Both the position numbers and the translations under genes were made by a program. Positions 1 to 4,954 of a stretch of DNA of 5,363 bases are shown here, piece by piece. Position 1 is the stretch's first letter; each line of letters begins with the position of its first letter. Source of the stretch: Muribaculaceae bacterium (GTDB lineage: Bacteria > Bacteroidota > Bacteroidia > Bacteroidales > Muribaculaceae); NCBI GenBank assembly GCA_022511505.1, contig JAFLTK010000078.1:1-5363 (forward strand), read 5' to 3'. A model generated the notes under the pieces. That model saw nothing but the letters and a program-made list of their open reading frames with translations, was not told where the DNA came from and searched no databases.

Positions 1-61
1 CCGACTTGTCAACGAGGTTGTGATCGTAAGACTTCAGTTTAATTCTAATCTTCTGATTCAT
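1..61 (-). CDS. rpsJ: 30S ribosomal protein S10, N-terminal fragment (cut by window edge)
   Basis: Reading the minus strand from the ATG at 61, the first 20 codons give MNQKIRIKLKSYDHNLVDKS. This is the characteristic N-terminus of S10, whose usual length is about 100 residues; the rest lies outside the window. S10 is a 30S head protein and, in organisms that have the NusB/NusE system, also acts as NusE in transcription antitermination (family knowledge). It is normally the first gene of the S10 operon (rpsJ-rplC-rplD and onwards). Here it follows fusA by 154 nt on the same strand, and I find no TAnnTTTG promoter match in that spacer, so read-through from the str operon is likely. The bases just before the ATG are A/T-rich with no Shine-Dalgarno sequence, as is usual in Bacteroidota. 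Confidence 0.93.
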   Translation of the reverse strand, partial: MNQKIRIKLKSYDHNLVDKS

Positions 62-128
62 TTTATAGAAGCTATTTAAAAATGTTTCTTTGCTTGGTAA
101 TCCTCGGCGCCGCGTTTTCCCGGTTTAC

Positions 129-164
129 CCGTCGCCGCCGGTCATCGCTGGACCGGGGCGGCGG
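129..164 (-). promoter_or_regulatory. strong GC-rich hairpin in the fusA-rpsJ spacer
   Basis: The arms at 129-143 and 151-164 pair over 14 base pairs, with one bulged base (137) and a seven-base loop (144-150); one pair is a G-T wobble. In the transcribed minus-strand direction it lies 52 nt after the fusA stop and 67 nt before the rpsJ start. No T-run follows it on the minus strand, so it is not a standard intrinsic terminator. It could be an S10-operon leader structure, an RNA processing site or a stabilising hairpin. In E. coli, L4 controls the S10 operon through a leader upstream of rpsJ; a similar role here is only inferred. The structure is read directly from the sequence; the function is unknown. 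Confidence 0.55.
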
Positions 165-215
165 TTATAGGGAGGCTCGGAGCCGGGGTTATGCTTTCAT
201 GCCTTTAGGGTTGGT

Positions 216-2339
216 TTACTTGATAAGGTCAACGCGGCCCTGACACTCGGTCAACACGCTCTTGGCAATCGAGTTGCTGACCTCGCTGTAGTGGCTGAAA
301 GACATTGTAGAGGTTGCGCGGCCCGAAGTGATGGTTCGAAGCGCGGTTACATATCCAAACATCTCGGCGAGCGGAGCCTTTGCCTTAACGACGCGAGCGC
401 CCGAGCGTGAGGTTTCCATACCCTCAACCTGGCCGCGACGCTTGTTAAGGTCGCTGATGACGTCGCCCATCGACTCCTCGGGAGTCACTACCTCGATTTT
501 CATGATAGGCTCGAGCAGAACGGGACCTGCCTTTTCAGAAGCCTTCTTGAATGCCTGGATGGCGCAGAGCTCAAACGAAAGTTGGTCAGAGTCAACCGGA
601 TGGAAGCTACCGTCGATAACGGTCACTTTCAGCTGCTCGACGGGGAAGCCGGCGAGAACGCCGTTCTTCATTGCAGTCACAAAGCCTTTCTGAATCGAGG
701 GGATAAATTCCTTGGGAATGTTACCGCCCTTGACCTCGTCGACAAACTGGAGGTTACCCTCAAAGCCTTCGTCAACGGGCTCGACGCGAACGATGATATC
801 GGCAAACTTACCGCGACCACCGGTCTGCTTCTTGAATACCTCGCGAAGCTCGACGGGCTTGGTGATTGACTCTTTATATGTTACCTGGGGACGGCCCTGG
901 TTACATTCTACTTTAAACTCACGACGCAGACGGTCGATGATGATGTCGAGGTGAAGCTCACCCATACCTGAGATGACGGTCTGACCGGTCTCCTCGTTGG
1001 TCTGCACACGGAAGGTGGGGTCTTCCTCGGCAAGTTTCTGGAGGCCAACGCCAAGTTTGTCAAGGTCTTTCTGGGTCTTGGGCTCGACGGCGATACCGAT
1101 AACGGGATCGGGGAAGTCCATAGCCTCGAGAACGATGGGAGCATCCTCGGCACAGAGGGTGTCACCGGTTCTGATATCCTTGAAGCCAACGCCGGCGCCG
1201 ATGTCACCGCAACCGATGCGCTCCATGGGGTTCTGCTTGTTGGAGTGCATCTGGAACAGACGCGAGATGCGCTCTTTCTTGCCTGAGCGAGAGTTGAGCA
1301 CGTAGGAGCCTGAGTTGACATCACCCGAGTAAACGCGGAAGAAGCAGAGACGGCCTACGTAGGGGTCGGTCGCAATCTTGAACGCGAGGGCACACATGGG
1401 AGCGTCGCTCGAAGGCTCGCGGGTCTCAACATCCTCAGTACCGGGATAGGTACCCTCGACCGCACCGGCGTCGGTGGGGCTGGGGAGGTAGGCACAGACG
1501 GCGTCGAGCAGCGGCTGAACACCCTTGTTCTTGAACGACGAGCCACAAATCATGGGGACGATTTCCATCTTCAGGGTAGCCGTGCGGATAGCCTTGCGGA
1601 TTTCGTCCTCGGTGATAGTCGAGGGGTCGTCAAAATATTTCTCCATCAGCGCGTCGTCAAACTCGGCAATCTTCTCGAGCATCTTGTCGCGCCACTCATT
1701 AGCCTCGTCAACAAGACCGGCGGGGATTTCCTCGGTCGAGTAGTCGGCACCCATGGTTTCGTCGTGCCAGAAGATGGCTTTCATTGTAATCAGGTCGACA
1801 ACGCCCTTGAAGGTTTCTTCGGCACCGATAGGAATCTGAATGGGGCAGGGATTGGCACCGAGGATTTCGCGCAACTGGCGGACAACCTCAAAGAAGTTGG
1901 CACCGCTGCGGTCCATCTTGTTGACATAACCGATGCGGGGAACGTTGTACTTGTCGGCCTGGCGCCAAACGGTTTCAGACTGGGGTTCAACGCCGCCTAC
2001 GGCACAGAATGTAGCAACAGCGCCGTCGAGAACGCGCAGCGAGCGCTCAACCTCAACGGTGAAGTCTACGTGTCCCGGAGTGTCAATCAAGTTGATTTTA
2101 TACTTGTCACCGGCATAGTTCCAGAAAGTGGTAGTAGCAGCCGAGGTAATAGTGATACCGCGCTCCTGCTCCTGTTCCATCCAGTCCATGGTGGCTGCAC
2201 CATCGTGCACCTCACCGATTTTATGAGTCAAACCCGTGTAGAAAAGAATACGCTCAGAAGTCGTAGTCTTACCGGCATCAATGTGGGCCATGATGCCGAT
2301 GTTACGGGTAAATTTCAATCTTTCGTCAGATTTTGCCAT
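216..2339 (-). CDS. fusA: elongation factor G (EF-G), translocase GTPase
   Basis: The 707-residue product is full length for bacterial EF-G (about 690-710). EF-G uses GTP to move tRNA and mRNA through the ribosome, and it splits ribosomes together with RRF during recycling. All GTPase motifs are present: P-loop AHIDAGKT at 18-25, switch I RGITI at 60-64, DTPGH at 86-90 with the catalytic His90, NKMD at 140-143, and the G5 region GSSFKNKG at 266-273. Domain II lies roughly at 310-410. Domain III carries SGMGELHLDI at 457-466. Domain IV spans roughly 486-610, with its decoding-centre tip loop DGSFHPVDSD at 576-585 and the conserved His580. Domain V follows to the C-terminus. No key residue is missing, so this looks like the canonical factor rather than the divergent second EF-G paralogue that many Bacteroidota also carry. 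It lies 60 nt after rpsG and before rpsJ. The ATG at 2339 gives the conserved MAKSDERLKFTRNIG start. Confidence 0.98.
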   Translation of the reverse strand: MAKSDERLKFTRNIGIMAHIDAGKTTTSERILFYTGLTHKIGEVHDGAATMDWMEQEQERGITITSAATTTFWNYAGDKYKINLIDTPGHVDFTVEVERSLRVLDGAVATFCAVGGVEPQSETVWRQADKYNVPRIGYVNKMDRSGANFFEVVRQLREILGANPCPIQIPIGAEETFKGVVDLITMKAIFWHDETMGADYSTEEIPAGLVDEANEWRDKMLEKIAEFDDALMEKYFDDPSTITEDEIRKAIRTATLKMEIVPMICGSSFKNKGVQPLLDAVCAYLPSPTDAGAVEGTYPGTEDVETREPSSDAPMCALAFKIATDPYVGRLCFFRVYSGDVNSGSYVLNSRSGKKERISRLFQMHSNKQNPMERIGCGDIGAGVGFKDIRTGDTLCAEDAPIVLEAMDFPDPVIGIAVEPKTQKDLDKLGVGLQKLAEEDPTFRVQTNEETGQTVISGMGELHLDIIIDRLRREFKVECNQGRPQVTYKESITKPVELREVFKKQTGGRGKFADIIVRVEPVDEGFEGNLQFVDEVKGGNIPKEFIPSIQKGFVTAMKNGVLAGFPVEQLKVTVIDGSFHPVDSDQLSFELCAIQAFKKASEKAGPVLLEPIMKIEVVTPEESMGDVISDLNKRRGQVEGMETSRSGARVVKAKAPLAEMFGYVTALRTITSGRATSTMSFSHYSEVSNSIAKSVLTECQGRVDLIK

Positions 2340-2399
2340 TTCTTATCTTTCTTATCTTAGAATAAGTGAATATCTCTATTGAATTTTACCTGCTATAGT

Positions 2400-2876
2400 T
2401 TAGAAACGGAAGTGGGCAAACGCACGGTTGGCCTCGGCCATCTTGTGCATGTCCTCTTTACGCTTGAACGCGCCACCCTGGTCGTTGTAGGCGTCAACAA
2501 TCTCGGCAGCGAGTTTGTCGGCCATAGTCTTACCACCACGACGGCGAGCATACAGGATAAGGTTCTTCATAGAGATTGACTCCTTGCGGTCGGGGCGGAT
2601 TTCGGTAGGAACCTGGAAAGTTGCACCACCAACGCGGCGCGACTTAACCTCAACCTGAGGAGTAACGTTTTCGAGAGCTTTCTTCCAAATCTCGAGTGCT
2701 GTCTTCTCCTCATTGGGGAGTTTCTTTGCAACGAGGTCGAGGGCGCTGTAGAAGATAGTGTAGGAAGTGTTCTTCTTGCCATCATACATCAGATGGTTGA
2801 CAAACTTTGACACTCTGACATCGTTGAAAACGGGATCGGGCAAAACAATCCGTTTTTTGGGCTTAGCCTTTCTCAT
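2400..2876 (-). CDS. rpsG: 30S ribosomal protein S7
   Basis: The 158-residue product has the usual S7 length. S7 binds the 3' major domain of 16S rRNA, starts assembly of the 30S head, and lines the E site near S11. The conserved N-terminal S7 region DVRVSKFVNHLMYDGKK is at 19-35, VEVKSRRVGGATFQVP at 75-90, and the basic ARRRGGKTMADKLAAE at 110-125; the C-terminal helix ends AEANRAFAHFRF. In E. coli S7 is also the translational repressor of the str operon, acting in the rpsL-rpsG spacer (established for E. coli only). The corresponding spacer here is 212 nt and contains inverted repeats. The ATG at 2876 gives the basic N-terminus MRKAKPKKR expected for the family, and it is preceded by an A-rich stretch with no Shine-Dalgarno sequence. 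Confidence 0.97.
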   Translation of the reverse strand: MRKAKPKKRIVLPDPVFNDVRVSKFVNHLMYDGKKNTSYTIFYSALDLVAKKLPNEEKTALEIWKKALENVTPQVEVKSRRVGGATFQVPTEIRPDRKESISMKNLILYARRRGGKTMADKLAAEIVDAYNDQGGAFKRKEDMHKMAEANRAFAHFRF

Positions 2877-2930
2877 TTTGTTTAGTTACGTTTAAGTTTT
2901 GATTGCTTGGTTGCTGTTTCGTTCATCTTC

Positions 2931-2956
2931 AACGGCCCGGCCTCTGCCATGCCGTT
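2931..2956 (-). promoter_or_regulatory. compact hairpin upstream of rpsG
   Basis: The outer arms AACGGC (2931-2936) and GCCGTT (2951-2956) pair perfectly. Inside them GGC (2939-2941) and GCC (2946-2948) pair around a four-base loop, leaving a 2x2 internal loop. In the minus-strand transcript the structure ends 54 nt before the rpsG start codon. Its place in the S12-S7 spacer matches where E. coli S7 binds its own mRNA. I infer a possible regulatory hairpin from that position; I did not identify an S7-binding consensus. Confidence 0.4.
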
Positions 2957-2990
2957 TACTCAACCGGGAAATTAGCCTTCCAATCGTCAA

Positions 2991-3015
2991 AAACTAAGTT
3001 TAAAAAACTTGGTTT
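2991..3015. repeat. A/T-rich inverted repeat in the rpsL-rpsG spacer
   Basis: Two 11-base arms, AAACTAAGTTT (2991-3001) and AAACTTGGTTT (3005-3015), surround a three-base spacer. Ten of the eleven positions pair; the remaining one is a G-U wobble in plus-strand RNA but an A-C mismatch in minus-strand RNA. On the minus strand a short T-run (TAGTTTTTG) includes and follows the 3' arm, so it resembles a weak attenuator within the operon. The stem is nearly all A/T and may be only marginally stable. Confidence 0.35.
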
Positions 3016-3026
3016 AATTAATGTGC

Positions 3027-3041
3027 CTCGCGCGGGGCGAG
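3027..3041 (-). repeat. small GC-rich hairpin after rpsL
   Basis: The five-base arms CTCGC (3027-3031) and GCGAG (3037-3041) surround a five-base loop in an otherwise A/T-rich spacer. In the transcript it lies 47 nt after the rpsL stop and a few bases before the A/T-rich inverted repeat. It is short, and a function is not shown; it could protect the rpsL 3' end or form part of a larger fold of the spacer. Confidence 0.3.
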
Positions 3042-3088
3042 AGCGGTTGGTTTTTTGTTGTAAGAAAAGAAGTGTAGCGTTCTATCGA

Positions 3089-3472
3089 TTACTTCTTGGC
3101 TGCTTTGGGTCGCTTAGCGCCATATTTTGAGCGACGCTGAGTGCGGTCCTTAACGCCTGATGTATCGAGCGTACCGCGAACGATGTGGTAACGAACACCG
3201 GGGAGGTCTTTAACACGGCCACCGCGAACGAGCACGATTGAGTGCTCCTGCAAGTTGTGACCCTCGCCGGGGATATAGGAGTTAACCTCCTTACCGTTGG
3301 TCAAGCGGACACGAGCAACCTTGCGCATTGCCGAGTTAGGCTTCTTGGGAGTCGTTGTGTAAACACGCACGCAGACGCCGCGACGCTGGGGGCAAGAATC
3401 CAACGCGGGAGACTTACTCTTGTCCTCCAGAGCAACACGGCCTTTTCTTACTAATTGCTGAATTGTAGGCAT
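3089..3472 (-). CDS. rpsL: 30S ribosomal protein S12
   Basis: The 127-residue product matches the usual S12 length (123-140). S12 sits at the 30S decoding centre and helps control tRNA selection accuracy. Visible signatures are CPQRRGVCVRVYTTTPKKPNSAMRKV (written in two parts: CPQRRGVCVRVY at 27-38 and TTTPKKPNSAMRKV at 39-52), EGHNLQEHS at 70-78, and RGGRVKDLPGVRYHIVRG at 83-100. Lys43 and Lys88, which correspond to E. coli Lys42 and Lys87 where streptomycin-resistance changes often occur, are both wild type, so ribosomal streptomycin sensitivity is expected at these sites. Asp89 is the counterpart of the aspartate that carries beta-methylthiolation in E. coli. It is the first gene of the operon, with a promoter about 150 bp upstream. 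The ATG at 3472 gives the conserved MPTIQQLVRKGR start. Confidence 0.98.
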   Translation of the reverse strand: MPTIQQLVRKGRVALEDKSKSPALDSCPQRRGVCVRVYTTTPKKPNSAMRKVARVRLTNGKEVNSYIPGEGHNLQEHSIVLVRGGRVKDLPGVRYHIVRGTLDTSGVKDRTQRRSKYGAKRPKAAKK

Positions 3473-3564
3473 CTTAGTTCTTTCGTTTAACTTTTTATGA
3501 TTATTACTGGTTTCTTCTTTTCAAATCAAACATCTTCACACCACACCATAAACCGCGCGTACAC

Positions 3565-3593
3565 CATTGACTATCAGCGGGATAGCCTCGATG
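3565..3593 (-). promoter_or_regulatory. hairpin in the rpsL (str operon) leader
   Basis: In the minus-strand transcript, CTATC (3585-3581) pairs with GATAG (3575-3571) around a five-base loop. The stem extends outward, after a two-base bulge, through GA/TC and CAT/ATG with one mismatch. It would start about 20-25 nt after the predicted transcription start and end about 90 nt before the rpsL ATG. The following leader is A-rich and unstructured, which suits ribosome loading in Bacteroidota. A role in operon control is possible but only inferred. Confidence 0.35.
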
Positions 3594-3621
3594 ACACGCA
3601 GGCGGGGTCTCAAATGCGTTG

Positions 3622-3653
3622 CAAAATTACTAATTAATTCTCTAATTACCAAA
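3622..3653 (-). promoter_or_regulatory. predicted str operon promoter (Bacteroidetes -33/-7 type)
   Basis: The minus strand reads TTTG at 3653-3650 and TAATTTTG at 3629-3622, separated by 20 bp. This is an exact match to the Bacteroidetes primary-sigma consensus, TTTG at -33 and TAnnTTTG at -7. The expected start of transcription is near 3615, giving a leader of about 140 nt before rpsL. It lies downstream of the membrane-gene cassette, so the ribosomal genes need not depend on that cassette's promoter. Confidence 0.75.
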
Positions 3654-3736
3654 CCTTTCTCAACATTTTTTCACATCCTTTGCAGATGTTGGTATTGTTG
3701 TTGATTGATTTGAAATATTAAAAATGATTAGCAAAG

Positions 3737-4102
3737 TTAATTTTCCAGTTCTCGCTTCATTAGCGATGGCAGATAGAAGAGAGCGACCGACATTACACCC
3801 AGGGTCAAGTGGACCCACAAAGGTATCGAACCCGTCAAAACCACCGTCAAAATTTCAATCGCACAAAACGTCGAACCAAAGAAGATTAACATCAGCAATC
3901 CGTTACGTTGCTCCAGTTGCCGATAATCACGGTCTTCGAGGTCCTGGTAGGTATTGCCGTGCAAATATATGCCAATTGCCGTCAAAGCAGAAAGTATCGG
4001 GACCGCGAAATAATACGACCCAAAAAGCAATGCGACCAACGCGATAATAAGCAAATAACTAAGCGTCAGTTGAATGGCGCGAAACAGGTAATATTTATTC
4101 AT
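3737..4102 (-). CDS. small four-helix membrane protein, unknown function
   Basis: I do not recognise the family. The 121-residue product has about four hydrophobic segments, near residues 10-28, 31-48, 68-90 and 94-113. A polar, charged stretch (NTYQDLEDRDYRQLEQRN, 50-67) separates the two hairpins, and the C-terminus is charged (MKRELEN). It has no signal-peptide cleavage site, no catalytic motif and no cysteine pair that I can see. The start at 4102 is chosen because its ATG overlaps the TGA of the preceding gene as ATGA, a typical coupled arrangement. The same frame opens further upstream (ATG at 4228), but that extension lies within the neighbouring coding sequence and is less hydrophobic, so it is unlikely. 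It is probably co-transcribed and translationally coupled with the 228-residue membrane protein, and the two may form a complex (inference). Confidence 0.75.
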   Translation of the reverse strand: MNKYYLFRAIQLTLSYLLIIALVALLFGSYYFAVPILSALTAIGIYLHGNTYQDLEDRDYRQLEQRNGLLMLIFFGSTFCAIEILTVVLTGSIPLWVHLTLGVMSVALFYLPSLMKRELEN

Positions 4103-4785
4103 CTTAGCGCAATTTGAGGATAGAACCATAAATAGAGGAGATGTAGATAACCGGGAAAGAGCACAAGGAGCAATCCGGTTGCCAACGGAGCGAGGAAGAA
4201 CCATCCCGCCGCAATCGCCACAATGCAAGGTCGATAGATGGGAAATCTCAGTTTGCGCTCAAAATAAATCCTAAGCAAGACGAGAAACAACAGATATAAC
4301 CCAATCAATAGGCCCAAAAGACAATACTTAATTTCATAGGAAATTTCACCGAAATAGGTAAACGCAGTGTCAGCCACATTATCAATAAAAGTATACAACA
4401 GCAACGCGCAGACTCCGATTACTACGGCCACTATGGCACCACGACCAACGCGACCCTGAACGGCACAATCATCGCTGTAATCCCTACCGCTATAGTAAAG
4501 CACGCACAGTGCCGACAGAGCCGCCGGGAAAATAAATTCAGAGGTCGCATAACCGAGAAAATACGCGCCCAAAGCGACGGTTGAGATTGTCAGAACCTGA
4601 TTGCGACGCCTTGCAAGCCCCACCTTGTCTCCAAAGGCAATATAACCCGTAAGACCGACGGTAACGGCACAAATCGCCGCCGTGATAACCCCGGCAACGA
4701 CACTGCCCGCGCCACCGCCGGCACCATCGCAATAGCCGAGTGCAACGAGCACGCATCCGGCCACCCAAAACAGAATTCTTTTCAT
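4099..4785 (-). CDS. multi-pass membrane protein, unknown function
   Basis: I do not recognise the family. The 228-residue product is strongly hydrophobic, with about six or seven candidate membrane segments: near 4-18, 28-51, 65-80, 83-98, 116-135, 153-174 and 185-211. A glycine-rich stretch (DGAGGGAGS, 20-28) follows the first segment. Basic loops at 58-62 (ARRRN) and 175-180 and an acidic loop at 101-106 are the main polar parts. VAGC at residues 8-11 resembles a lipobox, but the preceding segment is too short for a lipoprotein signal. It is the first gene of a two-gene cassette: its TGA overlaps the next start as ATGA. A promoter match lies about 20 bp upstream, so the ATG at 4785 is a good start. 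No transporter or enzyme motif is visible; small-molecule transport or envelope functions are possible but unsupported. Confidence 0.75.
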   Translation of the reverse strand: MKRILFWVAGCVLVALGYCDGAGGGAGSVVAGVITAAICAVTVGLTGYIAFGDKVGLARRRNQVLTISTVALGAYFLGYATSEFIFPAALSALCVLYYSGRDYSDDCAVQGRVGRGAIVAVVIGVCALLLYTFIDNVADTAFTYFGEISYEIKYCLLGLLIGLYLLFLVLLRIYFERKLRFPIYRPCIVAIAAGWFFLAPLATGLLLVLFPGYLHLLYLWFYPQIALR

Positions 4786-4804
4786 TTCTCTGATTGTTTT
4801 TTTG

Positions 4805-4834
4805 CAAATTTACAAATAAATTATTGTAAATCAA
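4805..4834 (-). promoter_or_regulatory. predicted promoter of the membrane-protein cassette
   Basis: The minus strand reads TTG at 4834-4832 and TAAATTTG at 4812-4805, separated by 19 bp. The -7 element matches the Bacteroidetes consensus TAnnTTTG exactly; the -33 element is TTG without the first T. Transcription would begin near 4800, leaving a leader of only about 15 nt before the ATG at 4785, with no strong Shine-Dalgarno sequence. Confidence 0.6.
4808..4831. promoter_or_regulatory. 8-bp inverted repeat overlapping the cassette promoter, possible operator
   Basis: ATTTACAA (4808-4815) and TTGTAAAT (4824-4831) are perfect inverted copies, eight bases apart, with an A/T-only spacer. The dyad covers half of the -7 element and all of the region up to the -33 element, a position where a dimeric repressor could block RNA polymerase. 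The region is very A/T-rich, so chance symmetry is a real alternative. No regulator gene is seen in the window. Confidence 0.35.
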
Positions 4835-4909
4835 TGGCACGCCAATTTTTTTTGTCCGACGGGACCGTGTATGGACCCAAAAGAGCGAAAAAGCCGGAGG
4901 GCGGGGCGG

Positions 4910-4936
4910 TTGTTACTGAATTTTTTGCTATCTTCG
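4910..4936 (+). promoter_or_regulatory. weak promoter candidate for the glycoside hydrolase gene
   Basis: TATCTTCG at 4929-4936 matches seven of eight positions of the Bacteroidetes TAnnTTTG element. It ends 18 bp before the ATG at 4955. The nearest TTG on the upstream side (4910-4912) leaves a 16-bp gap, shorter than the 19-20 bp seen for the other two promoters in this window, so the -33 part is doubtful. Confidence 0.35.
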
Positions 4937-4954
4937 CGAATAAAAATTGAACGT

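Noticed and set aside
908..1324. A 138-codon open frame on the minus strand, in another frame of fusA.
   Set aside because: The product is low-complexity, rich in Ser, Pro, Arg and Thr, as expected for a frame-shifted reading of the EF-G gene, which is itself intact.
1764..2360. A 198-codon open frame on the plus strand opposite the 5' part of fusA.
   Set aside because: It lies entirely antisense to a conserved, full-length EF-G gene, its product has no recognisable features, and codon bias in a highly expressed gene readily leaves such open frames on the other strand.
3661..3691. Inverted repeats after the membrane cassette (ACATC/GATGT at 3673-3689, and CAACAT/ATGTTG at 3661-3691) as a terminator.
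   Set aside because: The two stems are short, mutually exclusive and A/T-rich, and no T-run follows them on the minus strand, so a terminator cannot be claimed.
3732..3739. A TAnnTTTG match (TAACTTTG) on the minus strand at the stop codon of the 121-residue membrane protein.
   Set aside because: No TTG or TTTG element lies at the right distance upstream; the site at 3622-3653 has both elements and is the better promoter for rpsL.
4103..4228. An N-terminal extension of the 121-residue membrane protein, starting at the ATG at 4228.
   Set aside because: It would overlap the upstream gene by 130 bases, is not hydrophobic or conserved in appearance, and the ATG at 4102 gives a clean ATGA overlap.
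4850..4865. GTCC/GGAC hairpin next to a run of T in the divergent region, as a terminator.
   Set aside because: The stem is only four base pairs and the T-run lies on the wrong side for plus-strand transcription; on the minus strand the run is A, and no gene ends here.
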